64,000 bases of DNA from assembly GCA_902790465.1 (NCBI GenBank), contig CADASF010000010.1, positions 1 to 64,000 on the forward strand, in the 5' to 3' direction. Positions 52,175 to 60,477 of the stretch are shown one piece after another. How positions within the stretch are numbered: position 1 is the first letter of the stretch; each line of letters starts with the position of its first letter. A program made the translations under genes and the position numbers. Source of the DNA: an uncultured bacterium. GTDB taxonomy: Bacteria > Vulcanimicrobiota > CADAWZ01. The notes under the pieces were generated by a model. That model was not told the DNA's origin. It saw only the letters and a program-made list of their open reading frames with translations, and did not search any database.

Positions 52175-53545
52175 TTAACCAACAATTAAATCATATGAAT
52201 TTCCATCCAAATCGATTGATAAAGAAATTACTGCTCCATTTCTTACTTTATATCTTTTATTAACCATTTCTTGAATATCATCTGGGTTAAATTCAGAAGG
52301 ATCTGTCGACATAGATGACTCATTGAATTGAAAAATAAATGAATCGTCATCTACAGAATATGAAATTTCAAAAACAGATTTTGCATCTTCAGGAACAGGT
52401 TCATTAGGATTTTCTTCACCTTTTATTCTAAGTGGTTTCTCAAAATTACCATCAACAAATATAAGTTCATAAGTGATATTTTCCTCAATCTCTTCTTTAT
52501 AAGGATTGTCATCAATACTAAATTCAATTTTATGTGTTTTTCCTTTTTTAGCTTTTTTATCATTTCCGTTTTTAGATTTTGGCATTACTGCAAAAATAAT
52601 TCCACAGATAACAACAACTGCACCAATTGCGATTGGTACAATAGGAAGTCCACCTTTATTTTCTTCAGTCGTTGTCTGTGTTTCTGAAGGAGTTGGTGTT
52701 TCTGTTGGTTGTGTTACCCCACTTTCTTCTTCTGCAGGTTCAGGTTTTACAGGTTCAGGCAATACTTCCGCACTTGGCTTATAATCATCAGGAACCCAAG
52801 TTGAATACGGAAAAGATGGATAACGATTTTCTTCATTATTACCCATACTTTTTAAATTTTTAGGTAGTGCAAGAGTTATGAAAATTTCTGTTGGTTTATC
52901 ATTATCTTCAAAATAAAATGGAAATGAATTATCTTCAGGGAATCTAAAACCTTTTTCTTGAAGCAATGATTTTAATTCAGGGCTGTTTTTGCCAATTACT
53001 GGGCGGTGTTCTCCAATAGGTCCCCTACTTTCATGGGAATTTGTTATCAATATCACAATAGTTGACTCAGGATTTTCAGTTTTTTTGAGGATAGACATAA
53101 GTGCTTGATATGTATCATGTCCACCTTTAGATTCATTCATTGTTGTTTTTGGAAGTGAATTTACAAATTGCTTACGTTCTGCTCCATCTTCTGAAAGTTT
53201 AAATGTATCTGATGTATCCCATACATCGAGTTCCCAAGCAACACTCGATATCGAATCAAAAGGAGTACATATATTATTTGCAATTAAACAAGCAGCTTGC
53301 TTCATTGCTACTACATTTCTCTGATCTGATGTAAAATGACTTGTTGAAAGTGCAACAACAAAATTGTATTTTCCTTTTTCAGGATCAGCATTTGATTTTC
53401 TCATTTCTCCCTTTATAAAATCATCAATACCTTTATAAAATTCTTTATTGGGAGCAATTCTCTCTATTTGTTCAGCATTAATTGAAGTTGGAAAAAATGC
53501 AAAAAACATAGAAAAAACAAAAATTAAAAGTAAAAACTTTTTCAT
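52175..53545 (-). CDS. Exported single-pass membrane protein with degenerate vWA-like domain
   Basis: 456 residues. Signal peptide 1-24 (cleavage near INA). Residues about 60-230 look like a von Willebrand A fold: NFVVALSTSHF in the place of DxSxS (Asp replaced by Ala65), GGHDTYQAL with the MIDAS-type Thr145, and VILITNSHES where an Asp is usual. The metal site is therefore degenerate. A proline/threonine/glutamate-rich linker (about 255-297) leads to a membrane helix (301-321), then a basic stop (KSKNGNDKKAKKGK) and a cytoplasmic beta-rich domain of about 125 residues. The layout suits a sensor or anchor reaching from the envelope to the cytoplasm. Last gene of the operon with the Hsp70-like and propeller proteins. 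Confidence 0.8.
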   Translation of the reverse strand: MKKFLLLIFVFSMFFAFFPTSINAEQIERIAPNKEFYKGIDDFIKGEMRKSNADPEKGKYNFVVALSTSHFTSDQRNVVAMKQAACLIANNICTPFDSISSVAWELDVWDTSDTFKLSEDGAERKQFVNSLPKTTMNESKGGHDTYQALMSILKKTENPESTIVILITNSHESRGPIGEHRPVIGKNSPELKSLLQEKGFRFPEDNSFPFYFEDNDKPTEIFITLALPKNLKSMGNNEENRYPSFPYSTWVPDDYKPSAEVLPEPVKPEPAEEESGVTQPTETPTPSETQTTTEENKGGLPIVPIAIGAVVVICGIIFAVMPKSKNGNDKKAKKGKTHKIEFSIDDNPYKEEIEENITYELIFVDGNFEKPLRIKGEENPNEPVPEDAKSVFEISYSVDDDSFIFQFNESSMSTDPSEFNPDDIQEMVNKRYKVRNGAVISLSIDLDGNSYDLIVG

Positions 53546-53562
53546 TTACTTCTCTCCTTAAA

Positions 53563-55431
53563 TTATTTTTTTAATTTTGCCAATAATTCTTCTATCTTAG
53601 TCTTTTCGTCTTTAGGTTTATCTTCTTCTTGTTCTATAGGTTTTCCACATTCACTGCAAAATTTTGTTCCATCTTTAGGCAATTCTGCTTTGCAATGTGG
53701 ACAAATAATAATTGAAGAATTTTCCAAAACTACAGGCAAATCCTCTTCATCTCTTGAAAAATCAAAACCCAAAGAAGGCTTATCTTCTTTTTGAATCAAT
53801 TCTTGTTTTTCTGCTGCACGATTAGGTATTTCAACAACTTTATTTATTTGAAGAATTTGAATAGGTTCAACAGTATCCTCATTTAATTCAAAATCAGTAT
53901 CAATTGACAACTCTTTCTGTTTTTCCTCATTTTCTTCTATTGTTGTTTGAAAATTATTATTTACAATTTGAGTATTTGTTGTATCTGAAGTTTCAGAATT
54001 GTCTTCAATTCTATCAACAACAACAACTCCCTTTTTATGTAGAACAAATATTTTATCTTCAAAACACAACATTTCTATTGGTTCTATTTTAGTATCCCCT
54101 TGCCATATAGTTTCAGAACTTCCTGAGTCTTTTTCCATTGCAAAAATATTTCCAAAAGTATTTCCAAATTGTATATTTCTAAACATTGACAATAAAATAA
54201 GAGTTCCATTTTCTTCTTTACATAAAATAGAATTTACATGTTCTGAATTGGTTAGGTTATATGTCCCAGTGCCATTTTGCATTATTCCATCACTAAATAT
54301 ATATGCATAATCTTGTGATTCTTTTCCTTTATATATAAAGAAAGCAATAGGATTTGGATCGCTTATGGAAAGAGATTGTTCATAATTTCTTCCTTCTAAA
54401 TCACATACATAAAATTGTACTGAATCAGAATATGCGACAGAAACTTTTTCATGATTAACCCAAATATAGTCAACTTTTCCTTTGTCGAAATAAATTTCTT
54501 TAGGGGGTTCATCTTCATTTTTATTGAAAAAATCATATTTATATATACTGTCATTTTTTCCTTGCCAATACAATGCAGTATAACTCATAGCTAAACAAGA
54601 TGAATTATTCATCAACTGATATTTATCTGAATCCAAATTTACTTTCTTGATAATTGGTTTAGTATTAACTTCTGGACATAACGCTGTATAAAGACAGTAT
54701 TCTCCATTATCTTCTGTCCACATGGCAACTCCACAATGTCCAGCTATCAATCCCACTGGTTTTCCTTTAACTTGATCATCAATAGGGATAGGCTCATTTC
54801 CATTTAAATTAAACCATAAAAACTTATCTTCTAAAGCAATTATGATGTTATCTGCTAAAACAGCCATACTCCGAGAAATGTTTGATTTTTTCCCCATAGG
54901 AACTGTCTTTGATCTTACTAAATTAAAATTGTTATCTATATCAAAAACATCAATACGAGTGTCATGCCAAACAAAAAGATAACAACCAACTATCCTAGCT
55001 GAATACAATTCTGAACAATCATTTTCATTTGCATAAAGTTCTCTTGATTCAGATTTATATTTTTTATCCTTTGAAGATAATTTTATTTTATAATTGTCAC
55101 AAAAACCAGTTCCATCATAATTATTTGAAGATAATTTAGGAGATTTCAAGCAACCTCCGTCTGCGGGACAAAAATGTAACCAAGGCTGCACTAGCCTTTC
55201 ACATTTTTCACATACATATAAAAGACTCTTACAATCAGGACACCTTATTTCCTCTCCTATTCCCATTATGCTTATCTTCATCATATTTTTTTGATTATCT
55301 TTATCACATATAGGACAATTATATCTAAAATTACCACCACATTCAGGGCAGAATCTCAAATCTTTTTCTGGTAAATCATTTGGAAGTTTTGAAGATATTT
55401 CACCCTTACAAATCGGACACTTCTTTAACAT
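53563..55431 (-). CDS. Zinc-ribbon protein with propeller-like middle
   Basis: 622 residues. The N-terminus carries three zinc-ribbon units: C5-C8/C28-C31, C39-C42/C64-C67 and C74-C77/C88 with C94 nearby. Residues about 130-470 are beta-rich with repeated short strands (IDVFDIDNNFNLVRS, KYDFFNKNEDEP, VDRIEDN), as in beta-propellers; I see no exact WD signature. A low-complexity acidic linker follows, then a further ribbon C577-C580/C592-C595 and a lysine-rich end. No signal peptide. It probably acts as a scaffold in the cytoplasm between the Hsp70-like ATPase (30 bp upstream) and the vWA membrane protein (17 bp downstream). Confidence 0.78.
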   Translation of the reverse strand: MLKKCPICKGEISSKLPNDLPEKDLRFCPECGGNFRYNCPICDKDNQKNMMKISIMGIGEEIRCPDCKSLLYVCEKCERLVQPWLHFCPADGGCLKSPKLSSNNYDGTGFCDNYKIKLSSKDKKYKSESRELYANENDCSELYSARIVGCYLFVWHDTRIDVFDIDNNFNLVRSKTVPMGKKSNISRSMAVLADNIIIALEDKFLWFNLNGNEPIPIDDQVKGKPVGLIAGHCGVAMWTEDNGEYCLYTALCPEVNTKPIIKKVNLDSDKYQLMNNSSCLAMSYTALYWQGKNDSIYKYDFFNKNEDEPPKEIYFDKGKVDYIWVNHEKVSVAYSDSVQFYVCDLEGRNYEQSLSISDPNPIAFFIYKGKESQDYAYIFSDGIMQNGTGTYNLTNSEHVNSILCKEENGTLILLSMFRNIQFGNTFGNIFAMEKDSGSSETIWQGDTKIEPIEMLCFEDKIFVLHKKGVVVVDRIEDNSETSDTTNTQIVNNNFQTTIEENEEKQKELSIDTDFELNEDTVEPIQILQINKVVEIPNRAAEKQELIQKEDKPSLGFDFSRDEEDLPVVLENSSIIICPHCKAELPKDGTKFCSECGKPIEQEEDKPKDEKTKIEELLAKLKK

Positions 55432-55461
55432 TCTTTCCTCCGAAATTTATATTGTATAAAA

Positions 55462-57948
55462 TCAAGAAATATTTATATCCCAAAAAATCTGTCTTCCACC
55501 ATCAGTACAAACGCATTTTTTGTCAGTAACTGTTACTACAAAAAATGCTTCTTCATCATCTGAATTATCTTTTTTAGATATTGCAGTAGCAATTTTCTTA
55601 TTTCCTTCCCACAATTTTGACTCAGCAAACAATTCCAATATTGCAATATTGGATTCATTATATGGAACATCTATTTGAAAAGATTTTTCAGATAAAACTT
55701 CTTCCTCTTTGATAATTTCTTCAATAATTTCTTCATCTGATTCATATTTTATAGTAAATTTTGCGAAAGAAGTTGTTTTGGATAATGGTTCAACAGGAAG
55801 GCAAGCACCTTCTACTACTGCATATAATCTATCATAATCAGTTAAAAATCCATCTTGTTTAGTTGCTTCTAAAGTCAAATGTAGATTTGAAAATATAGAA
55901 TTTCTGACATATCTACAAATATTTGAACCACCAACTAAAGCAATTGTGTTTACTTTTTTACAATTGATTCCCATTGAAAATAATTTATCATAGGCCTCTA
56001 CTACTATATCTTTAAATATTGATTCTATCACAACATTTCCGTAAGATTTATAGTCAAAACCTACATCTTCTTCTTGCAAGTAATTTTCTCTATTTAGAAT
56101 ATGTCTTGTGGGATTCTTCTTATTTTCATTGGCTTCTTTTTCAAATTGTTCTTTTATATTTTTACAAAATGCAAGTTTTTCTTTAGTTTTTGTTGGAGAG
56201 TTACTTTCATCTCCCCAAACAGCTTTCCAAAAACTTATATAAGTGCCATTAGAGAATGTTGAAATTAGATAAGCATTTTTATCTAATGCATCTGAAAATA
56301 TAAAATCAAGTAAATTTCCACCCAAATATGGCGTTTTTTGTATCGCAGGAGGATATTTGCTTTTTTGTTCGTCCGTCAATTCTAAATGAATTGATTTTAT
56401 ATCTGTAAGAGTTACAATTCCCTTATCTTTCTTGATTTTACCCACAGATAAATCGGTTGTACCAGCTCCTGAATCAACTGTTGCAAAAAGATCATCTTCA
56501 GATAATGTTTTAAAAATATCATTTTTTTCTAAAACCATATAATTTAAAATAACTTCAGGTTCAGAAATGAAACTAATCTGAGATTCTTCTATATTTTCTT
56601 CAGAAAAAGCTTTGTTAAAAGCATTTTTGAATGTATCTATATACCTTTTGATTTCATCTTCTTTCTCCAATATCGGATATGTAAAAATATAATCTGGTTT
56701 AAAGAAAGTGTTTAATTTGAAACCTGTTGGAATACTTTTATTAGCCTTAGGAAATAGTTCTTTAGCCCATTGTTTCATAATCTTGTATACTTCAGAGAAG
56801 AATTTACCAAGTAAAAACTCATTATCCAAATCACTTCTTTTCTGATTAAATCTAATTAAAGTCTTTAATCCTGTTATAGCTACTAAATTTTTTGTATTTG
56901 GTAAATGCAATATACAATCATCTATTGTTTTTATTTTTTTTGCTTTTTCATTATCATAGGAAAAATATTTTTGTTTGAAATCATCAACATTATTAAAACA
57001 ATAAAATTCTCCTCTTCCTGTTTTATCAATAATCATTGAAGAAGAAAAATATTTTCCACCAATATCTTCTATACAACAATTGTTTTTAGAGAGCATTGGA
57101 TGTCCACCGACCCAACAAGCTCTTATAGAAAATGTTTTTGCTCCCAAATCAAAAGATATTCTAAGTTTTCTACGATTCTTATTTTTTTGTTGAGGTTTAA
57201 CTTCAACAAGTTCTACTTTTTGATTAGCAATTTCCCAATATGGTGCTTTTTCAAGATTCATATTATTTTTTTCTATAGATAAAACGGCATTGCTGTTAGC
57301 TTTTATGGATATTTCAGTATTTCCAAACGAATCATTAGAATAGACATTATAACCACTTGGAGGATCAATTACAAAATTTCTGTCTATACTTGAAGGGTTA
57401 TATATACAAATATTTTGTCTTTCTATCTTATTTGAGAAAAATAAAAATTCACTTCCTAAATTCCATTCAGATGAAGCTACTGCAACTTTTCCATCAATTT
57501 GATATGATATTTCCTCAAAATTATTATTTTTCCAAATTTCGTTTAAATTTCTCAAACCATTGTTTAATCTAAAGCGTATAATTCCTGAAGGCTGTTTTTT
57601 GTAATCTTTCAAACAAAATTCAAAACATTTATTATCAATATTTTTATTAACCTGAACAAAACCTTGAGTTTCTGTGGGATCTTTTTTAAATAATACATTT
57701 GGTGCATCTGAAATATCACAATAAATATCTACAGATTCTCCATATATATGTTCAAATCTAATAAAAAATGAGCCACCATTCTCAATTTCAATATTTTTAA
57801 CAGACCCTATTTTTTCATATTGCGAAAGTATTGGTCCCCAAACTCGCCCTGTAGCCCTTCCACAATATGGACAAAATTTTTGTTCTCTTACTTTTGAATT
57901 TGAACACCAAAGACATTCATCTTTAGTTATTTGAGCATTTGTATTCAA
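55462..57948 (-). CDS. Hsp70/actin-superfamily ATPase with N-terminal zinc ribbon
   Basis: 828 residues. Zinc ribbon C12-C15/C26-C29 (CLWC...CPYCGR). Residues about 45-250 form a beta-rich domain. The actin/Hsp70-type nucleotide fold starts at about 261: phosphate-1 loop SFDLGAKTFS (D267), phosphate-2 loop VDSGAGTTDLSV (D492) and adenosine motif ALVGGSN (670-676). The C-terminal 110 residues are beta-rich (EKSFQIDVPYNESNIAILEL), where Hsp70 has its peptide-binding part. The longer N-terminus and absence of DnaK's KPNE-type sequences set it apart from DnaK; it looks like a specialised chaperone or actin-like ATPase. First gene of the operon; a TGACA-N5-TGACA site lies 92 bp upstream. Confidence 0.85.
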   Translation of the reverse strand: MNTNAQITKDECLWCSNSKVREQKFCPYCGRATGRVWGPILSQYEKIGSVKNIEIENGGSFFIRFEHIYGESVDIYCDISDAPNVLFKKDPTETQGFVQVNKNIDNKCFEFCLKDYKKQPSGIIRFRLNNGLRNLNEIWKNNNFEEISYQIDGKVAVASSEWNLGSEFLFFSNKIERQNICIYNPSSIDRNFVIDPPSGYNVYSNDSFGNTEISIKANSNAVLSIEKNNMNLEKAPYWEIANQKVELVEVKPQQKNKNRRKLRISFDLGAKTFSIRACWVGGHPMLSKNNCCIEDIGGKYFSSSMIIDKTGRGEFYCFNNVDDFKQKYFSYDNEKAKKIKTIDDCILHLPNTKNLVAITGLKTLIRFNQKRSDLDNEFLLGKFFSEVYKIMKQWAKELFPKANKSIPTGFKLNTFFKPDYIFTYPILEKEDEIKRYIDTFKNAFNKAFSEENIEESQISFISEPEVILNYMVLEKNDIFKTLSEDDLFATVDSGAGTTDLSVGKIKKDKGIVTLTDIKSIHLELTDEQKSKYPPAIQKTPYLGGNLLDFIFSDALDKNAYLISTFSNGTYISFWKAVWGDESNSPTKTKEKLAFCKNIKEQFEKEANENKKNPTRHILNRENYLQEEDVGFDYKSYGNVVIESIFKDIVVEAYDKLFSMGINCKKVNTIALVGGSNICRYVRNSIFSNLHLTLEATKQDGFLTDYDRLYAVVEGACLPVEPLSKTTSFAKFTIKYESDEEIIEEIIKEEEVLSEKSFQIDVPYNESNIAILELFAESKLWEGNKKIATAISKKDNSDDEEAFFVVTVTDKKCVCTDGGRQIFWDINIS

Positions 57949-58039
57949 ATTTTTAGTTCTCCCATATTCACAAAATAATCAAATTATATTTCTTAATAAT
58001 TCTATCTATTTATGCTAATTCCTTGAAAAAAATATAAAA

Positions 58040-58054
58040 TGACAGATACTGACA
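58040..58054 (-). promoter_or_regulatory. TGACA-N5-TGACA operator upstream of the Hsp70-like operon
   Basis: TGACAGATACTGACA, between the terminator of the DTW gene and the Hsp70-like start at 57948. Confidence 0.65.
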
Positions 58055-58057
58055 TAT

Positions 58058-58094
58058 AAAAAAGAGATCTTAAATAGCTTAAGATCTCTTTTTT
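58058..58094 (-). terminator. Terminator of the DTW-domain gene
   Basis: AAAAAAGAGATCTTAA (58058-58073) pairs perfectly with TTAAGATCTCTTTTTT (58079-58094). Confidence 0.92.
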
Positions 58095-58101
58095 GATAAA
58101 A

Positions 58102-58701
58102 TTATTGAAATGAAATCAATCTACCTCTATTTTTTAAATTTCTATAAACAAAGAGTTCAAACGCATTCTTTACGGCTTGTTCAGATTTTGTATCTCCCAA
58201 AATTCCATAGACATTCATTGCCGATTCACAAGTACAGAGTTTAAATTCTTCTCTTGAATCTCTCAATTTATAATTTGTAACAAAATTACTTGGAAATCTC
58301 AAAAATCCACGACAATGTCCCCTTAATCTTGAAGCAAGTCTTGATGCTTGTTTCCAAGTACCATCAGGAATAATTATTGTCGGAGTTTCATCTTCTCGCC
58401 AAATATCCTTTGTCAATAAAATAGAATCCTGAAATGGATATAGAACAAAGGCATTTAATTTCTCTATAGCTTCCAAATCAACAGGCTTATCTTCTAATTT
58501 GCCATATCTTATCAATTCACAATCTGTTATGCCTTTTAGAAGATTTCCTGTATTTGAAGGTTTCCGAGCATCCAAAGAATGTTGAATTAAAATAATTCTA
58601 ATTTTCGAATTAACTTTTTCTATTTCCGAACAGATACACAATCTCGGTATAAAACCACAAACAGTGCATTTGTTTTCAGGACTTCTATTTTTTCTCATCA
58701 A
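58102..58701 (-). CDS. DTW-domain tRNA-uridine aminocarboxypropyltransferase
   Basis: 199 residues. N-terminal metal-binding cysteines C12, C15, C22 and C24 (KCTVCGFIPRLCICSEI), then IRIILIQHSLDARKPSNTGN and the DTW-type motif D113-GTW in IIIPDGTWKQASRLASRL. The family (TapT/YfiP) transfers the 3-amino-3-carboxypropyl group of S-adenosylmethionine to a uridine in the tRNA variable loop. R-x-P in ARKPS and the acidic Asp are as expected. The transporter gene ends 18 bp upstream, so they are co-transcribed, with no obvious functional link. Confidence 0.9.
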   Translation of the reverse strand: MMRKNRSPENKCTVCGFIPRLCICSEIEKVNSKIRIILIQHSLDARKPSNTGNLLKGITDCELIRYGKLEDKPVDLEAIEKLNAFVLYPFQDSILLTKDIWREDETPTIIIPDGTWKQASRLASRLRGHCRGFLRFPSNFVTNYKLRDSREEFKLCTCESAMNVYGILGDTKSEQAVKNAFELFVYRNLKNRGRLISFQ

Positions 58702-58719
58702 AACCTCTTAAGAAACAAG

Positions 58720-60243
58720 CTATTTCAAATTCTTTCCACATTCGATACAGAATTTTCTTCCTGCATCATCTTGTTCTACTCCACAATGTGGACATACGAT
58801 TTTACCTTCTCTTACAGGCATTATTTCTACTTTTTCTTCCTCTGAATTTTCTTTCTTTGCCTTTTCCTTCAATTCATTTTCTTTAGCTACTCCTTCTTCT
58901 TCCTTTTTAAGTGTAAATGAAAGAAGAATAATTGAAATAACACAAGCAACTACACAAGATCCAAAGAATCCCTGCCATCCATGTGCTTTTATTATCCAAG
59001 CAGCACCGACACCAGATAAAACAGCTCCTAAATATCCAAACATTCCAGTAAATCCTGTTGCTGCTGATGCTGCATCTTGAACAGTTACCCTTGAAGTTTG
59101 TACTCCACCTACAAGATTTTGAGGACCATCAACAAAGAATCCTATCGCTCCAAGTATAGCACCATTAATCCATACTGACCAAAATCCAAATTTATCTGGA
59201 GAAAGCAATCCAAGACTTGGCATACAACAAGTACAAGCAATACCAAGAATGACTAAGAAAATTATATTAATAGGTGCACATCTTCCTTTAAAATACTTAT
59301 CTGCAATCCAACCAGCTACAATTCCACCAGGAACACCAAAAAATGGCATTATTGCAAGAGTTGCAGCTGCTGCTCCAGGTGTAAAAGCACATTCATCAAC
59401 GAGATATTTAGCTGTCCAGTCTAAAGTTGCAAAACGAATAAAATAGACAAAAACATAAGTTACAGCTAATATCCAAAGGAAACCATTTCCAAAAACATAT
59501 TTTAAAAGAATCTGTTTACGATTTAAATTCTTTTCTGGAACAACAGGCATTCTATCATTTTTATAATCTTCAATTTTTGGAAGTCCAACTGCTTGTGGTC
59601 TGTCTGTCAAAGTCATTAGAAGACCAATAGAAGCTATTATACCTATAATACCTGAAGCTACAAAGACATAACGCCAATTTCCCATTGCCAAAAATCCTGT
59701 AGCTATTAAACCGACAGTACAAGTTCCAAAAGTATGTGATGATGACCATATTGTCCATTTGGTAGCTCTTTCTTTTGGTGCAAACCAATGGACAAGACCT
59801 TTTGCGACTGGAGGAAATCCCATTGATTGGAATATACCATTAAGTCCCCAAAGCACATAAAGGATTATAAGAGAAGGAGCAAATGGGAAAAACAAATTCA
59901 CAAGAGAGGCTCCCAAAAGACCTGTGGCCATAAATACTCTTATGTTACATCTATCTGCCAACATTCCATTTAAAAATTTACCAATACCATAAGTTATATA
60001 CATTATGGTTCCTAAAATACCAAGTTGCTCGATTGTCAATCCTGTTCCAAACATTTCTTTTGCAAACATAGGACGGACAAAGGACTCACCTTTTCTGAGC
60101 CAGTAAAATATGACATAGCCAAAATACATACCCAAGAACATCTTCCATCTATATGCTTTATAGACAGAATCAATTTTTTCTGCAGGTACTTTTTCCTTTG
60201 CATCAGGCAAAGGTTTCATGATATTATAAATCCAGTCAAACAT
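58720..60243 (-). CDS. GlpT/UhpT-type MFS transporter with C-terminal zinc ribbon
   Basis: 507 residues with about 12 membrane segments. MFLGMYFGYVIFYWLRKGES and MFGTGLTIEQLGILGTIMYI, then GIGKFLNGMLADRCNIRVFM are typical of the organophosphate:phosphate antiporters and of the UhpC-type sensor relatives. After the last membrane segment comes a charged linker (KKEEEGVAKENELKEKAKKE) and a zinc ribbon C484-C487/C499-C502 (CPHCGVEQDDAGRKFC). That ribbon closely resembles the one in the product of 53563 (CPHCKAELPKDGTKFC). A cytoplasmic ribbon on such a transporter is unusual and may be a docking tag. Confidence 0.88.
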   Translation of the reverse strand: MFDWIYNIMKPLPDAKEKVPAEKIDSVYKAYRWKMFLGMYFGYVIFYWLRKGESFVRPMFAKEMFGTGLTIEQLGILGTIMYITYGIGKFLNGMLADRCNIRVFMATGLLGASLVNLFFPFAPSLIILYVLWGLNGIFQSMGFPPVAKGLVHWFAPKERATKWTIWSSSHTFGTCTVGLIATGFLAMGNWRYVFVASGIIGIIASIGLLMTLTDRPQAVGLPKIEDYKNDRMPVVPEKNLNRKQILLKYVFGNGFLWILAVTYVFVYFIRFATLDWTAKYLVDECAFTPGAAAATLAIMPFFGVPGGIVAGWIADKYFKGRCAPINIIFLVILGIACTCCMPSLGLLSPDKFGFWSVWINGAILGAIGFFVDGPQNLVGGVQTSRVTVQDAASAATGFTGMFGYLGAVLSGVGAAWIIKAHGWQGFFGSCVVACVISIILLSFTLKKEEEGVAKENELKEKAKKENSEEEKVEIMPVREGKIVCPHCGVEQDDAGRKFCIECGKNLK

Positions 60244-60477
60244 AAAAAATAACCTCTAAACAAAAATTCTCATTAATATTCATTTAAAATATTTCTTATT
60301 CCTTCTATATAAATAATAAATATGGAATTTCATATTAAAATTTATTTTTTAAATAATATTTGATATTTTGAAAAATTTATTGGATAATAATAAAAAGGAA
60401 TGTTAAAGAATCTGATGAAATATAATCTGATGAAATATATAAACATACAATCTATATTTAAAAAGAAGGTGTAAAAA

